A DNA stretch of 64,000 nt from Yponomeuta sedellus (lineage: Eukaryota; Arthropoda; Insecta; Lepidoptera; Yponomeutidae), in assembly GCA_934045075.1 (NCBI GenBank), contig OW203732.1, positions 18,693,889 through 18,757,888 on the forward strand, given 5' to 3'. Positions 1 through 9,826 of this stretch are shown piece by piece. The notes beneath the pieces are model-generated. The model ran no database searches. It was given only the letters and a program-made list of their open reading frames with translations, and had not been told where the DNA came from. Every line of letters starts with the position of its first letter. Position 1 is the stretch's first letter. Both the position numbers and the translations under genes were made by a program.

Positions 1-1623
1 TTTCACTATCCTCCACAATAATTTACAGTCTGTTAGCTTTTAGAATATAGGTACCTCGGTCTCTAGAGTAGGCTTCGGTTTTCGCCGAAAGCACACGAGT
101 GTAATACTACTTCCTGCTCTGTATAAAACGTTTCTTCACCATTTAATTTAATTACATATTATTGTGTCGAGGAGATCTATGAGAAAGTAATCGGATCCTT
201 TTGTTTTATTAAGTGCGTATTTTTCTTGAAGTCGGTTATATATTTGTTAAAAAGTAGTTATAGAAATTAATATATTAAACATATTTTACTACTAAGCCTT
301 GGAATGCAAATTGCAATCACAATAAATCGCTAAGTTCGTTGTTCCTAGCCAAACTATATTAGTAAGTTAGTATTTTGTTAAAACAATACAACCGCTAAAA
401 ATTAATTTAAACACCACTTATTATAAGTACCTACGCCTTCAACAAATGAGATAACTTCTGGAGCTGCGCTGAAAGTACTACGAAATGCAATGTTGTGTCA
501 AGATTGGCGTATATTGAATTGAAAAATTAGTTACTTCAACAGGTATTTGTACAAAGGCGAGCGAATACAAAGCTTTATTGAAATAACGCAAAATAACGCT
601 GAAAGCTTGAAATTTCAGAAATTGCACATTATTTCTATAAGTCTAAATTTGAGAGTCGGTGCCTAACATTTCCATTAAATTTTTAAAGCGAAAAAAAGAA
701 TCACATCTACGAAACCGTATATAGGTACGTCATCAAACCAAACAAAACGAATTCTATTCCATCAAACATAACGTTCAAGAAGTGTGGTTGTGTGAATTTA
801 ATTTTTACAGAGTATCATATCAACATCTTGGTGTGTATTTTCATACAAAATTATGAAAGAGACAAGTCATACACCAAATACAAGAAAGCTGTTATTATTT
901 TATGATTGTAGCATTATGTTCACTCGGCTTATTCTTTTAAAATTACGTATCTTATTTACGTATCTATTAGCAATTTAGGACAATAACCATTGCACTTTTT
1001 TGCAATATCTTTCTTGGTGTGATTGATCAGAGTACCAACATTCCCTATAATGTTACAATTAACAATGAAAACCGGCCCAAGTATGATCCCCCAATCGTAC
1101 GAAATTTATATTATGTGGTGGTCGGTCTCGCACTTGACCGGTTTTTAAACTAGTTTCATAGGACATGGTCATAGTCAGAATGCTCCCTTAAAGCTTTACT
1201 AACAAGTTCCCTCATACGCCAATTATGTAACAGTATGATAGGCTACAGTAGCTGTTATGAAGCTGGTTATAAAAATGCAGAAGTTTCTATTAAAATTTTC
1301 ACTTCACCAGAAATTATCTCATCAATTCTTACAAGTTCCAATATTTAAATTACAATTCCACAGCAGATTTCTTTAATTTGGCCGTACTGTAGTCAGTTAA
1401 TATGTTTGGCAAATCGGCCATAACTGGCATGACAATATCAATGTATACTTATTCTTCCTCCCAAAAAAATTAAAGTGATTTAACTTTTTTTAACACGCAA
1501 AGAGGTGCGAAATGCAGTTCGAAAATTCAACAGGCAGTATGGATTGCATCTTTCTGCTTAAAAAAACATTCAGGGTGTGCAACATAACGGACGAAAAAAC
1601 TCCTTTCAATGTACAAAATTGTC
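1..1623 (-). other. AGPS 3' UTR and downstream flank
   Basis: AT-rich sequence after the AGPS stop codon, with no credible coding region on either strand. Reading on the minus strand, a possible AATAAA polyadenylation signal lies at 574-579 and another near 203-208; which one is used cannot be decided. A MITE fragment occupies the first 145 bases. Confidence 0.4.
26..145 (+). mobile_element. MITE fragment with CAGTCTGTTAG end
   Basis: Begins with CAGTCTGTTAGCTTTTAGAA directly after a TA. It matches, in opposite orientation, the right half of the complete copy at 48909-49185, including the stretch around CTTCGGTTTTCGCCGAAAG. The second terminus is not found nearby, so this copy is truncated. 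Confidence 0.6.
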
Positions 1624-1802
1624 TTATAACTTGCTCTTGACGCTGTCACCTTCGTCGAAGGCCATATTGCCGAGAGCGAAGATGTTGTCCGGATCGAGGG
1701 TCCGTTTGGTGGCCAGGAGCAACTGGCGTCCGGTCTCACTGACCGTATCTGTGTACCATTTTTTGCGGAGCTTCCCGACTCCATGGTGGTGGGATATTGA
1801 GC
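1624..1802 (-). CDS. AGPS: AGPS, last coding exon (C-terminus, SKL end)
   Basis: Terminal coding exon of alkylglycerone-phosphate synthase. The exon starts after a CTTTCAG acceptor; its first two bases complete a glycine codon begun in the exon at 3551-3672. It then encodes 58 residues beginning [15 protein letters not shown] and stops at 1624-1626. The triple-histidine segment is the conserved catalytic histidine cluster of AGPS. The segment [11 protein letters not shown] matches the usual C-terminal part of the FAD-linked oxidase fold. The last three residues are SKL, a canonical type-1 peroxisomal targeting signal. The mammalian enzyme instead carries a cleaved N-terminal PTS2 and does not end in SKL. 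The alternative frame across this exon contains no family motif. Confidence 0.95.
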
Positions 1803-2490
1803 CTGAAAGGAGGTAAATAGGTATCTTTTTTTTTATTTATTACACAGCTTGGTGACGGCTCTAAAATTTTGCACACTTTCTTTATAAATATTAAGCAATC
1901 TTTTATTTAAAATATAAAGATTAAAGATGAAACATTTTATTTGCTAAAGCATGGTGTATTTACGATGCTATAGTTTTATTGAAGTAGCTGATACAGTTTA
2001 ATAATAGAACATGCATGCTCTACCAGTTAAGGTGTGCAAATATTAGACTTTAATAAAATATAACAACAATCTTTCAATGAACATTAAAAACAAACTCTAA
2101 ATAAATAACACTTAAAAAGAAGCTTTTTAGCCTCTAAATAGGTTTTTAAATTTATCCTTAGCACGGTTTAGTGCATTAAAAATAAAAATAGTATAATCAT
2201 GTGGGTACAGTGATATCGTTCCGATGTAAAACCTAACTGCAAAGTAGGTAGGCGGGGCTGTAAGTGATGCAATTTGCTTAAGCCAGATGTCGCTGCCTGT
2301 ACGTAATACAGAGAATAGTGTAAAGAGGTTCGAAATTTCACTGATGCCGGCGAGTCGCCCATTGGCTCAATGGGGAGGAAAACGCAAAGCTGATTCCAGA
2401 TGTCGCCACCGGCGAGTAGGCCCAATACGCCGCCATTAGCTTGTTGTTGATATTCGTGTTGAGTTTTCTATCTTAATATTTACTAACACA

Positions 2491-2577
2491 ATGTACTCCA
2501 TGATGACCGTGCCGCAGCTAAAGGAAGAGTTAAGAAAACGGAAAGCTTCTGTTGTTGGTAAAAAAGCTGTTTTGAGA
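2491..2577 (+). pseudogene. SAP-domain gene fragment
   Basis: The reading frame starts MYSMMTVPQLKEELRKRKAS and continues VVGKKAVLRG. This fits a SAP motif, a helix-turn-helix that binds DNA: hydrophobic start, LKEEL helix, Lys/Arg stretch, Gly, then a second helix. Similarity stops after about 29 residues, where an inverted THAP fragment begins. It looks like the first exon of a transposon- or host-derived SAP protein, truncated. The parent gene is not identified. Confidence 0.5.
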
Positions 2578-2579
2578 GG

Positions 2580-2715
2580 CTGTCCAATTTTTTCTTCTCA
2601 TGGCCTTTTCCCACCACTTTCTTCTTTTAGAATCCTTGGAAAACATATGAATCTCTTTATTCTTACAACCACGTGCAGCACAGTTCGTCACTTTGTTAGC
2701 TATACGAGAAAACAA
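2580..2715 (-). pseudogene. THAP zinc-finger fragment
   Basis: On the minus strand the frame contains CAARGCKNKEIHMFSKDSKR, then RKWWEKAMRRKNW. This matches the N-terminal half of a THAP (C2CH) DNA-binding domain: first two cysteines, a phenylalanine-serine-lysine core, and the tryptophan that follows. The second half with the C-x2-H pair is absent. It abuts the SAP fragment head to head at about 2578, so this is a chimera of two broken genes inside a SINE. Confidence 0.55.
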
Positions 2716-3315
2716 ATAAGTAAACAGAAAAATGTATGGCGTTTGACAGCTTTGACAGTTTATTTAGGCCTAGTCGATCATTCGCCCTCTGCCGGGATAA
2801 AAAAGCAGTTTTTCTCGCCATTGGTAGAGCGCTGGCACGGATAGCCAGAGGTTGCGGGTTCAAATCCCGGCATGGGTGAAATTTTTAGCCTCTAAATAGG
2901 TTTTTAAACTTAAAAAGAACTTAAAATTTGTATAATTTTTTTTTTATTATAGGTACGGAACATTTTTTCTTAAATCGCGAGCGGTCTTTGTTCGTGACAT
3001 CCATGATTGGATTCCAAGGATGTTTGTGCTGGCATCACATCTAGGAACCACTTACGAAGACGGAACCGTTACAACAGGATCTTTCAGTGGCAATCTATCA
3101 TTTCTCGCTTTAGCTTCTTCTAATGTCACGTTTAAGTTACAGCATAGAGTCTACGGTGCATGGAAGGAGCCTTCACGAACGACGTACTCACTGAATCCGT
3201 TCGTCTGGCGCACCCTGAGCAACAATCAGCGATTCCCTTACGTTGATTAGCAAATAATTTCACTACGATGGCTTGCCATGGATACGCTATGCCACGAAGA
3301 AACAGACGGTCCACA

Positions 3316-3498
3316 ATATAACATAACATTTACATACAGGCACATACATTGCTTCTGGCCCTGTCTTATGGGAACCAGAAACAACGACATCACAAACATG
3401 TGAACATCCAAGACCTGGTTTTTTTTCCCAGCCGGGATTCTAACCTGGGACCTCTTGCATGGTAGGTAGATGCGCTAGCGCTACGCCACAGAGGTCGC
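3316..3498 (-). mobile_element. tRNA-derived SINE (family 2)
   Basis: On the minus strand this begins with a tRNA-like region (TGGCGTAGCGCTAGCGC as A box, GGTTAGAATCC as degenerate B box). It is followed by a body that ends in the TATGTGCCTGTATGTAAATG tail. Related copies lie at 17748-17958 and 59950-60395. This copy is uninterrupted, so it serves as an empty-site reference for the MITE insertion at 59980. Confidence 0.65.
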
Positions 3499-3550
3499 CA
3501 AGATTACGTCACATAATGGTCGGGACATGGTAACATAAATGTGTACCTAC

Positions 3551-3672
3551 CTCCAGAAGAGACGATGACGTCACGCGCCGCTTCCTCGATTTCCTCAAAG
3601 ACTGTAACGGGATCGGCGCAAGTAGTGCTATTGAATCCGAAGTAGAAATAAATGCAGCAGCCGGCGTCGTAC
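3551..3672 (-). CDS. AGPS: AGPS, penultimate coding exon
   Basis: Encodes YDAGCCIYFYFGFN through to VSSG of alkylglycerone-phosphate synthase. The acceptor is TTGCAG. The first G completes the threonine codon of the exon at 7872-8032, giving the junction TQT-YDAG. The donor is GTAGGT at 3550-3545. This segment matches the strongly conserved TQTYDAG...YFYF block of the family, which contributes an active-site tyrosine. It is followed by an acidic helix (FEEIEEAARDVIVSSG) and then the histidine cluster of the last exon. Confidence 0.95.
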
Positions 3673-3699
3673 CTGCAAGAAAAATACATAGGTTTAGGT

Positions 3700-4066
3700 G
3701 CTTTTAGACTTAGATGTCCATAAATCCTTAGATCCATATATTCACAGATTCACCGATTTCCAGATTTACAGACTCAGAAGATTCACACATTCCTTGTCCT
3801 TGCCCGATTCATTGATACAGATTTATAGACTCGGCCCTATAGATTCACCGAATAACAGCCACAGATTTACAAACTTTCAGACCCCGACACACAGACTCAC
3901 ATTTCGACGCAGAGCCAGCGCGCAATCTTACGCGACCGACAAATTACTTGATTCACGGACACAGATCTACAAACTCAAGACTCAAGAAGGTTCGCGGGTT
4001 ACCAGATTCAGACACAGATTTACAGACTTCGACTCATAGACTTCCAGATGCACAGCTTCGTAATAT
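3700..4066. repeat. degenerate CAGATTCACAGACTC minisatellite
   Basis: Irregular tandem run of short units around CACAGATT, CACCGATT and CAGACTC. The same kind of sequence fills 6140-6330, 6480-6780, 7070-7260 and 7410-7690, always next to copies of an AGPS exon. Short open frames across it are repeat artefacts. Confidence 0.7.
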
Positions 4067-4077
4067 AACAAACTCAC

Positions 4078-4172
4078 GTCTGCGTGAGCCAGTGCGAGGT
4101 GAGGAAGTATCGTATCCTGCGGTCGCACTCGTCAGCCACCCGCCCATTCACATTGCGACGCAGCTCCAACCA
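4078..4172 (-). pseudogene. degenerate copy of AGPS exon 7872-8032
   Basis: The minus strand repeats the 3' half of the functional exon, including the GTGAGT donor context and the coding block for [13 protein letters not shown]. The 5' half, with the acceptor, is missing or replaced. The copy is in the intron between the real exons at 3551 and 7872 and cannot be spliced in without breaking the frame. Confidence 0.7.
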
Positions 4173-4440
4173 GCCTAGCGCAAGTAGGAACTTTGAAATT
4201 TTTGTTCGCATTTAGCCCCGTTTTAATGGCGGACATATTTTTGTCTCACTCTTTAATACTACTTACTCTTTCTTTGCTGTCAATGTCAAACTGAAAACAT
4301 AACAAATATGGCGGAACGCGGCACATATTAGAACGTTTTCTAGTTAAAATTTTTGTGTTTTAAGTTTGTTCAATATCTAGCTGTGTGTATCTTGTTGTAC
4401 AGTGTTTAGTGATTTTCTTTTAATATTGGCATTGATCGGA

Positions 4441-5966
4441 TGGTGTCGAACTTGTGCCATTTGTAAAATAAGATGCAGCCGGTCAAAGGGTACCAAAAGA
4501 AAGTTTATGGGTAAATTTCCTAGGGATGAAGACCGGTAAGTATTTCTGGCTACAGTTTTTGTCATCTTGCACAAGAGCAAGATCATAAATTATGTTAAAT
4601 AACGTAATTAATATACTATGAGAAAAATACTCAGATGTTTCAATGTCATAGTGATGTGCCATACACATATTCAATATCGATAAAAAAATATCTGATAAGT
4701 ACCTTGGTCAGAATTACTACTCAGTGTATGACGGGTGAATTGCTGTAAGCCATAACAATGTTTCAACGATGCACTATTAGTGGCTGCATTGAATGTTGTT
4801 TTTTTTTTTTAGATGCAGACAATGGGTGAAAATTGTGGAAGATCTTATATCGTATATCCCCATCGAAAAACTCCACCAACATAAATATGTTTGTAGTGAT
4901 CATTTCCGGCCGAAAGATTTTTACAACTATTTTAAAAGGAAGCCGATTAAAGAAATGGTGAGTTGTGTTATAAACTCATAATGTAACACTTACTACATTT
5001 CATGAATAATTATGTAATAAAACACAAAATACGCCTTGCTTTACGTCGAACATTTGAATATATTTTGCTCCGTCATTTAGAACGCAATATTATTATTACG
5101 TCTTAATACGTAAATGACATACTTTGATAAACATTTTTTTACAGGGCTGTATCTTCTCTACTTATAAATGCGCCTCCTCTTCCTGATTACTTACTAGCTG
5201 AGTTTCCTTACCACGTAGCCACGTCGCATCACTTGAAACTGGTTAGTGATTGGAATTACTAAAATATTTTTTTTACTAATTTTTAACTTAAAATATTTTT
5301 TTATAAAAATGTATTTGATAGTTACATAGTCAATTATGCAGTTATGTGGTAAACAGGAACAAACTATTTTTTTTTCGGACTATTCTTGCAATTGTTTATT
5401 TTCAGATTCAGCTATACAAAAACCTATTAGTTGTCGAGCTTCACAAAACAACTCTGGTACGTAGACTTTTCATGTATCGCTGAAGTTTTTTGTAACTAGA
5501 GTTTGTTTACTTTGATAAATTACAAAGTGTTATCATTTTCAGCACCTTGTACAGCAGCCAAAATATCAGCTGTTGCTATTGGTCCAGTAGGGTTTGACCA
5601 CAATTATTGTGGCCTGGAATCTCAGCATATTTATCAGAACTATCCCGGTAAGTAGCATAGTTTACCAACAAATTAATAATCAATAACGACTCAACTTAAC
5701 TTTTTTTGACGATTTCAGCACCTGAATCCAAACCACCGATTGATGAAGTTCGCTCAGATTGGACACCTCTAAGGAAAAACCAAATAGCTGCTGAAATAAA
5801 TTCAATAGACCTTGACCACAATTATTGTGATTTGATAATCAATAATAAAATACTAATTTCATTTGTCGTTTTATTGAAAACATTGATTTTTATTAATTTT
5901 ATTAGGCTAACTGCGGAGCCCCTGGATGAAAATTTATCGATATCGATAAATGTAGTACCAATGTAA
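4441..5966 (+). pseudogene. THAP-domain gene with introns, frame-broken
   Basis: Plus-strand gene nested in an AGPS intron. Exon blocks: about 4441-4535 (CAICKIRCSRSKGTKRKF... KFPRDEDR), 4813-4957 (CRQWVKIVEDL... KYVCSDHFRPKDF), 5145-5241, 5406-5456, 5543-5647 and 5719 onward. GT and AG flank each junction. The first two exons form a THAP zinc finger with the C-x2-C and C-x2-H pairs. The fifth and sixth blocks each contain DHNY, the (D/E)HxY motif by which THAP proteins bind HCF-1. Defects: the plausible start ATGGTGTCGAAC at 4439 is one base out of frame with the finger, and the third block hits a TGA in the joined frame while its neighbouring frame is open (NAPPLPDYLLAEFPYH). It could be a recently dead host gene or a sequence with two indel errors. 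Confidence 0.6.
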
Positions 5967-6350
5967 GTGGACGTCCCTAATGCACAGACAAGTTGTTATG
6001 TTGGTAGCACTTTTGACATTGCATTTTTGCTCTATTGGTTGGTATTGCTAACGGGGCTAAACTCATTACAAAAGCATATAGGGAGGTCCCGTCTCTTATT
6101 TATATGCTCTGTGGCTCCAACGAGCAATCTCACGCGATAGGGATAGACAGTTTCACAGACTCACAGATTGACGAACTCCCAGATTCATCGACACAGATTA
6201 ACAGACTCAGACTCACAGGTTCACCGATTCCCAGATTAAGACACAGATTTACAGATTTCGACTCACCGATTCAAAGACACAGATTTGCAAACTTGTAGAC
6301 CCGTAATCACATATTCACAGATGCACTGCTTCGTAATATAACAAACTCAC

Positions 6351-6478
6351 GTCTGTGTGAGCCGGTGCGAGGTGAGGAAGTATCGTATCCCGCGGTGGCT
6401 GCACTCGTCATCCACCCGTTGCTTCACGTTACGACAAAGCGCCAGCGCGCGGTCCCAAGAGACCGACGACGTCTCTAG
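6351..6478 (-). pseudogene. AGPS pseudo-exon copy in duplication unit 1
   Basis: The minus strand encodes [21 protein letters not shown] and [13 protein letters not shown] and keeps the GTGAGT donor. Compared with the functional exon, a block of about 22 bases after CTGGACTA is deleted and the CAG/GAT acceptor is gone. Splicing to it from the upstream phase-0 exon would not give a sensible frame. Confidence 0.75.
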
Positions 6479-6938
6479 TCCAGGGCAGGGATTGACAAAT
6501 TCATAGACTCACGAATTTACCAATTCCCAAATTTATAGACACTGGTTTACAGTATCCTACTTACAGACTCATGAACTCAGATTCGCTGATTCCCAGATTC
6601 ACAGACTCAGACACGTAGACTGACAAATTCACCGATGCACAGACGCAAATTTACAGACTCACACTCAATTCAAGATACACAGATCCACCGATTTCTAGAA
6701 TCACAGTTAAATGTTTACAGACTCACAGATTGGTGAATCCCACATCCTCAGACACGGATTTACTTTCTGATAAACTTCCAGATAATGATGGTACAACCTT
6801 GCGTCATGGCGCTCATTAGGGGAGGGCTATGTCCATCAGTGGACTAATATAGCCTGAAGAAGAAGAAACTTCCAGACTCTAAATCAGACTCAAGTCTCAC
6901 AGGTACATAGCATAGCGTTATATAAATAACAAACTCAC

Positions 6939-7057
6939 GTCTGCGTGAGCCGGTGCGAGGTGAGGAAGTATCGTATCCTGCGGTCGCACTCGTCAGCCAC
7001 CCGCCCATTCACATTGCGACGCAGCTCCAACGAGCAATCTCACGCGACCGACTTCAC
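6939..7057 (-). pseudogene. AGPS pseudo-exon copy, more diverged
   Basis: The minus strand keeps [12 protein letters not shown] and the GTGAGT donor, but upstream it reads LRRNVNGRVADECDRR with an in-frame TGA before it. It sits at the boundary between the two 930-bp units and resembles the copy at 4078-4172 more than the one at 6351-6478. Confidence 0.7.
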
Positions 7058-7065
7058 TAGTACAG

Positions 7066-7935
7066 GATAGGGATAGACAGTTTCACAGACTCACAGATTG
7101 ACGAACTCCCAGATTCATCGACACAGATTAACAGACTCAGACTCACAGGTTCACCGATTCCCAGATTCAGACACAGATTTACAGATTTCGACTCACCGAT
7201 TCAAAGACACAGATTTACAAACTTGTAGACCCGTAATCACAGATTCACAGATGCACTGCTTCGTAATATAACAAACTCACGTCTGTGTGAGCCGGTGCGA
7301 GGTGAGGAAGTATCGTATCCCGCGGTGGCTGCACTCGTCATCCACCCGTTGCTTCACGTTACGACAAAGCGCCAGCGCGCGGTCCCAAGAGACCGACGAC
7401 GTCTCTAGTCTAGGGCAGGGATTGACAAATTCATAGACTCACGAATTTACCAATTCCCAAATTTATAGACACTGGTTTACAGTATCCGACTTACAGACTC
7501 ATGAACTCAGATTCGCTGATTCCCAGATTCACAGACTCAGACACGTAGACTGACAAATTCACCGATGCACAGACGCAAATTTACAGACTCACACTCAATT
7601 CAAGATACACAGATTCACCGATTTCTAGAATCACAGTTAAATGTTTACAGACTCACAGATTGGTGAATCTCACATCCTCAGACACGGATTTACTTTCTGA
7701 TAAACTTCCAGATAATGATGGTACAATCTTGCGTCATGGCGCTCATTAGGGGAGGGCTATGTCCATCAGTGGACTAATATAGCCTGAAGAAGAAGAAGAA
7801 ACTTCCGGACTCTAAATCAGACTCAAGTCTCACAGGTACATAGCATAGCGTTACATAAATAACAAACTCACGTCTGCGTGAGCCGGTGCGAGGTGAGGAA
7901 GTATCGTATCCCGCGGCGGCCGCACTCGTCAGCCA
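7066..7935. repeat. 930-bp tandem duplication, unit 2
   Basis: Second unit of the tandem duplication. Differences from unit 1 include single-base changes and one extra GAA in the LINE tail. The similarity runs into the functional AGPS exon at 7872, so the real exon marks the end of the array. Confidence 0.75.
7281..7409 (-). pseudogene. AGPS pseudo-exon copy in duplication unit 2
   Basis: Almost identical to the copy at 6351-6478: same deletion, same conserved [12 protein letters not shown] block, same GTGAGT donor, no usable phase-0 acceptor. Confidence 0.75.
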
Positions 7936-8032
7936 CCCGCCGCTTCACGTTGCGACACAGCGCCAGTGCGCGGTCCCACGGGACCGACGTCTCGAAAGAC
8001 TCTGCCACTATGTCGTAGTCCAGGGCCAGATC
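7872..8032 (-). CDS. AGPS: AGPS coding exon ([12 protein letters not shown] block)
   Basis: Begins after TTCCCAG with GAT CTG GCC and encodes [20 protein letters not shown] through to SHRLTQ plus two bases of a threonine codon. The donor is GTGAGT. The upstream exon ends in phase 0 with YIR, giving YIR-DLALDY, as in other AGPS proteins. The [10 protein letters not shown] and RNVK blocks belong to the FAD-oxidase C-terminal domain. This is the only one of five related sequences in the region with both a good acceptor and a full frame. Confidence 0.95.
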
Positions 8033-8131
8033 CTGGGAACAAACGCATCATTCAACAGTTAGTTAATCAATTGATTCATCAATCAATCAATTAATCCACT
8101 AAGACTTATTGAACGTTACAAGTTAACATTG

Positions 8132-8206
8132 TGGTGGAGTATGGCCTAACCTTCCTGCAATGCATGAAGAGACCCGTGCTCCAGCAGTGGGGACATACAA
8201 AGATTT
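8132..8206 (+). repeat. 5S-derived SINE, 3' fragment
   Basis: Matches the GTGGTGGAGTATGGCCTAAC... CAGTGGGGACATACAAAG end of the 5S-derived SINE found in full elsewhere in the window. Only the 3' part is present. Confidence 0.6.
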
Positions 8207-8238
8207 GATACCATTCAACAAACAGAACATACATTTTT

Positions 8239-8475
8239 GAACTAAAAGTTTCGCAAGTACAACACATTATTAACTTAAATCCGGATTTAAGTCAATAAAA
8301 TATTATGCTTACGAAAGCTTAAGTCAATTCAAATAGATAAGTCAATCCGGATTTAAGTCAATAATGTGTTGTGCTTACGAAAGCTTATTTCAATTTAAGT
8401 AGGTAAGTCAATCCAGATTTAAGTCAATAATTTGTTGTGATTACGAAATCTTAACTTCTTAAGTCATTGACTTGA
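8239..8475. repeat. 66-bp minisatellite with AATCCGGATTTAAGTC
   Basis: Three imperfect units of 66-67 bp start at about 8278, 8344 and 8411, each with AATCC(G/A)GATTTAAGTC and then GCTTACGAAAGC. The sequence just upstream (TTTCGCAAGTACAACACATT) resembles that before the hairpin at 62689, so the array may derive from a related non-autonomous transposon. Confidence 0.6.
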
Positions 8476-8526
8476 ATGTAAATTCTTCACGCTAAAATCA
8501 ATTATTGATTTCTAATTTCTACTCAC

Positions 8527-8632
8527 CAACCCGGACTTGGCCCCCGTGGTGGAGTATGGCCTAACCTTCTTGCGATGCAGGAAGAGACCCGTGCCCCAGC
8601 AGAGGGGACATACAAAGGTTGGTATCGATCGA
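8527..8632 (+). repeat. 5S-derived SINE, 3' fragment
   Basis: Carries the CCCGGACTTGGCCCCCGTGG to GGGACATACAAAGGTTG end of the 5S-derived SINE, followed by a short (ATCG)n tail. It lies only 12 bp past the donor of the AGPS exon at 8649, so the intron is short here. Confidence 0.65.
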
Positions 8633-8648
8633 TATCGATTCTACTCAC

Positions 8649-8915
8649 TCTGATGTAAGCGATGACGAACGTGAGCGTATAGCCCCTCTCGCCATTCGTG
8701 GCGCCGGCCGGCACGCCGCCAAACTTCACAGCGATGGCGTTCAACTTCTTCTCCCTCTCTGTCACTTCCTCGGAGGTCCCCTCGAGTAAGAGAGTGACGA
8801 CAGACAGGTGTTTCGAGTCGAAGCCCTTGATGCGGGTTATGTAAGCCATCTTCAGGCCGTCGAGGAGGACGCCGCCCCACGAGGTCTCGGTCTTCAGGGC
8901 TAGGCCGAAGCGGAA
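8649..8915 (-). CDS. AGPS: AGPS coding exon (FAD-oxidase C domain)
   Basis: Exactly 89 codons, phase 0 at both ends. Acceptor GCTTCCAG, donor GTGAGT. Encodes FRFGLALKTE, then YITRIKGFDSKHLSVVTLLL, then KFGGVPAGATNGERGYTLTF and VIAYIR. All three blocks are conserved in AGPS. A second open frame on the same strand overlaps it but shows no family match and is a shadow. Confidence 0.95.
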
Positions 8916-9537
8916 CTGGAAGCAAAGGTTTATTAATCTTTTTTTATAACTATACATAACACGACATAAAACTATTTACTTAGTCTACCAGCGGGCGTAA
9001 ACCATAAGAGGTTTATCTGGCGCTGTTATCACTCGGTTAGTTTGCATACATTTTTATTCCTAAGTATTTATTTATTTAGATACATAGACAAATAGGATAC
9101 AAAATTAAAGATTAACATAACAAGTCTGTTGTGCACCCAATGGAATGTATCGACATTAAATATAGCAACACTACATTTATTAATACATTTATTACGTCCA
9201 ACGCCATTCATATTCATTTATTAGCGATCATAATGGTATAATACAATGATGTAACACATGTTTTAAGTCTCACATTATGGGCCCTGGTCAAGGCATTGCT
9301 AAGATAAACTTATTTATACAGCTTAAGATAACATAAAATTTTATTCTGACAAACATAACGTACGTAAAGTACTAAACATTACCTATACATTTCAAATTTC
9401 AACACATTTAGTGTAGTGGAGTTAAAAAGCCCAATCGATCTTAACGTCGAATTCGTGAAGCACGTGACGCCAGCTTTCTTTTCGAGCCGGCCCCCCCTGA
9501 AAATAAACTCTGACCTCTGTTATTATCTGCTACCCAC

Positions 9538-9684
9538 CTGCTCATTATCCATGAGCCGTATGCTGGACGGCTGGAGCCGCTGTCTCGCCACCTCTCGCTC
9601 AAACTGGAACCCGGCCTCCCAGTCCGGGAACACCAGAGACCCGTAACTGGTTACCGGTGGTACGGGACGAATCTTCAGGGTCAC
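9538..9684 (-). CDS. AGPS: AGPS coding exon (IRPVP...RLMDNEQ)
   Basis: 49 codons, phase 0 at both ends. Acceptor CTACAG, donor GTGGGT. Encodes [20 protein letters not shown] and ends [10 protein letters not shown]. The (K/R)IRPVP and SIRLMDN motifs are AGPS hallmarks at the start of the C-terminal domain. The preceding exon ends VVTE and the following begins FRFGLALK, so the joined protein is continuous. Confidence 0.95.
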
Positions 9685-9826
9685 CTGTAGGAAAGATATA
9701 TCGTGAGCTGTTTACTAGAAGGTTAGGTTGGACATGACACAATTTCAACAAAATGTTAGCTAATAGCTAATTGAGGAAACGTCTCCGCCAGACTCCGTAC
9801 CATTCAGTTCCTGAAATCTATACTAA

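Larger units (their letters stand above)
2110..2919 (+). mobile_element. tRNA-derived SINE (family 1), interrupted, with TSD
   Basis: A partial unit followed by a full unit of the family-1 tRNA-derived repeat, flanked by perfect 12-bp copies of ACTTAAAAAGAA (2110-2121 and 2908-2919). The 3' end is AGCCTCTAAATAGGTTTTTAA. The tRNA-like segment is split: its first part is near 2356-2375 and its remainder begins near 2820, with foreign sequence (about 2440-2815) between. The B box reads GGTTCAAATCC. The flanking duplication shows the insertion arose by retroposition. Confidence 0.75.
6136..7065. repeat. 930-bp tandem duplication, unit 1
   Basis: Repeats at an offset of 930 bp with only scattered differences. 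It contains minisatellite sequence, two degenerate copies of an AGPS exon, and a LINE tail (AGGGGAGGGCTATGTCC near 6819). The near identity of the units shows a recent duplication. Confidence 0.8.

Noticed and set aside
1577..1816. Plus-strand frame over the last AGPS exon
   Set aside because: Opposite-strand shadow; the minus-strand frame gives the conserved SHHHGVGKL block.
6351..7409. Mutually exclusive alternative exons of AGPS
   Set aside because: The donors are kept, but the CAG acceptor is lost, a block of about 22 bases is deleted, and one copy has an in-frame stop; no copy can be spliced in phase 0.
8641..8925. Second protein overlapping the AGPS exon (MLPVPLRPSPEDR...)
   Set aside because: Out-of-frame shadow of the AGPS coding exon with no family similarity.
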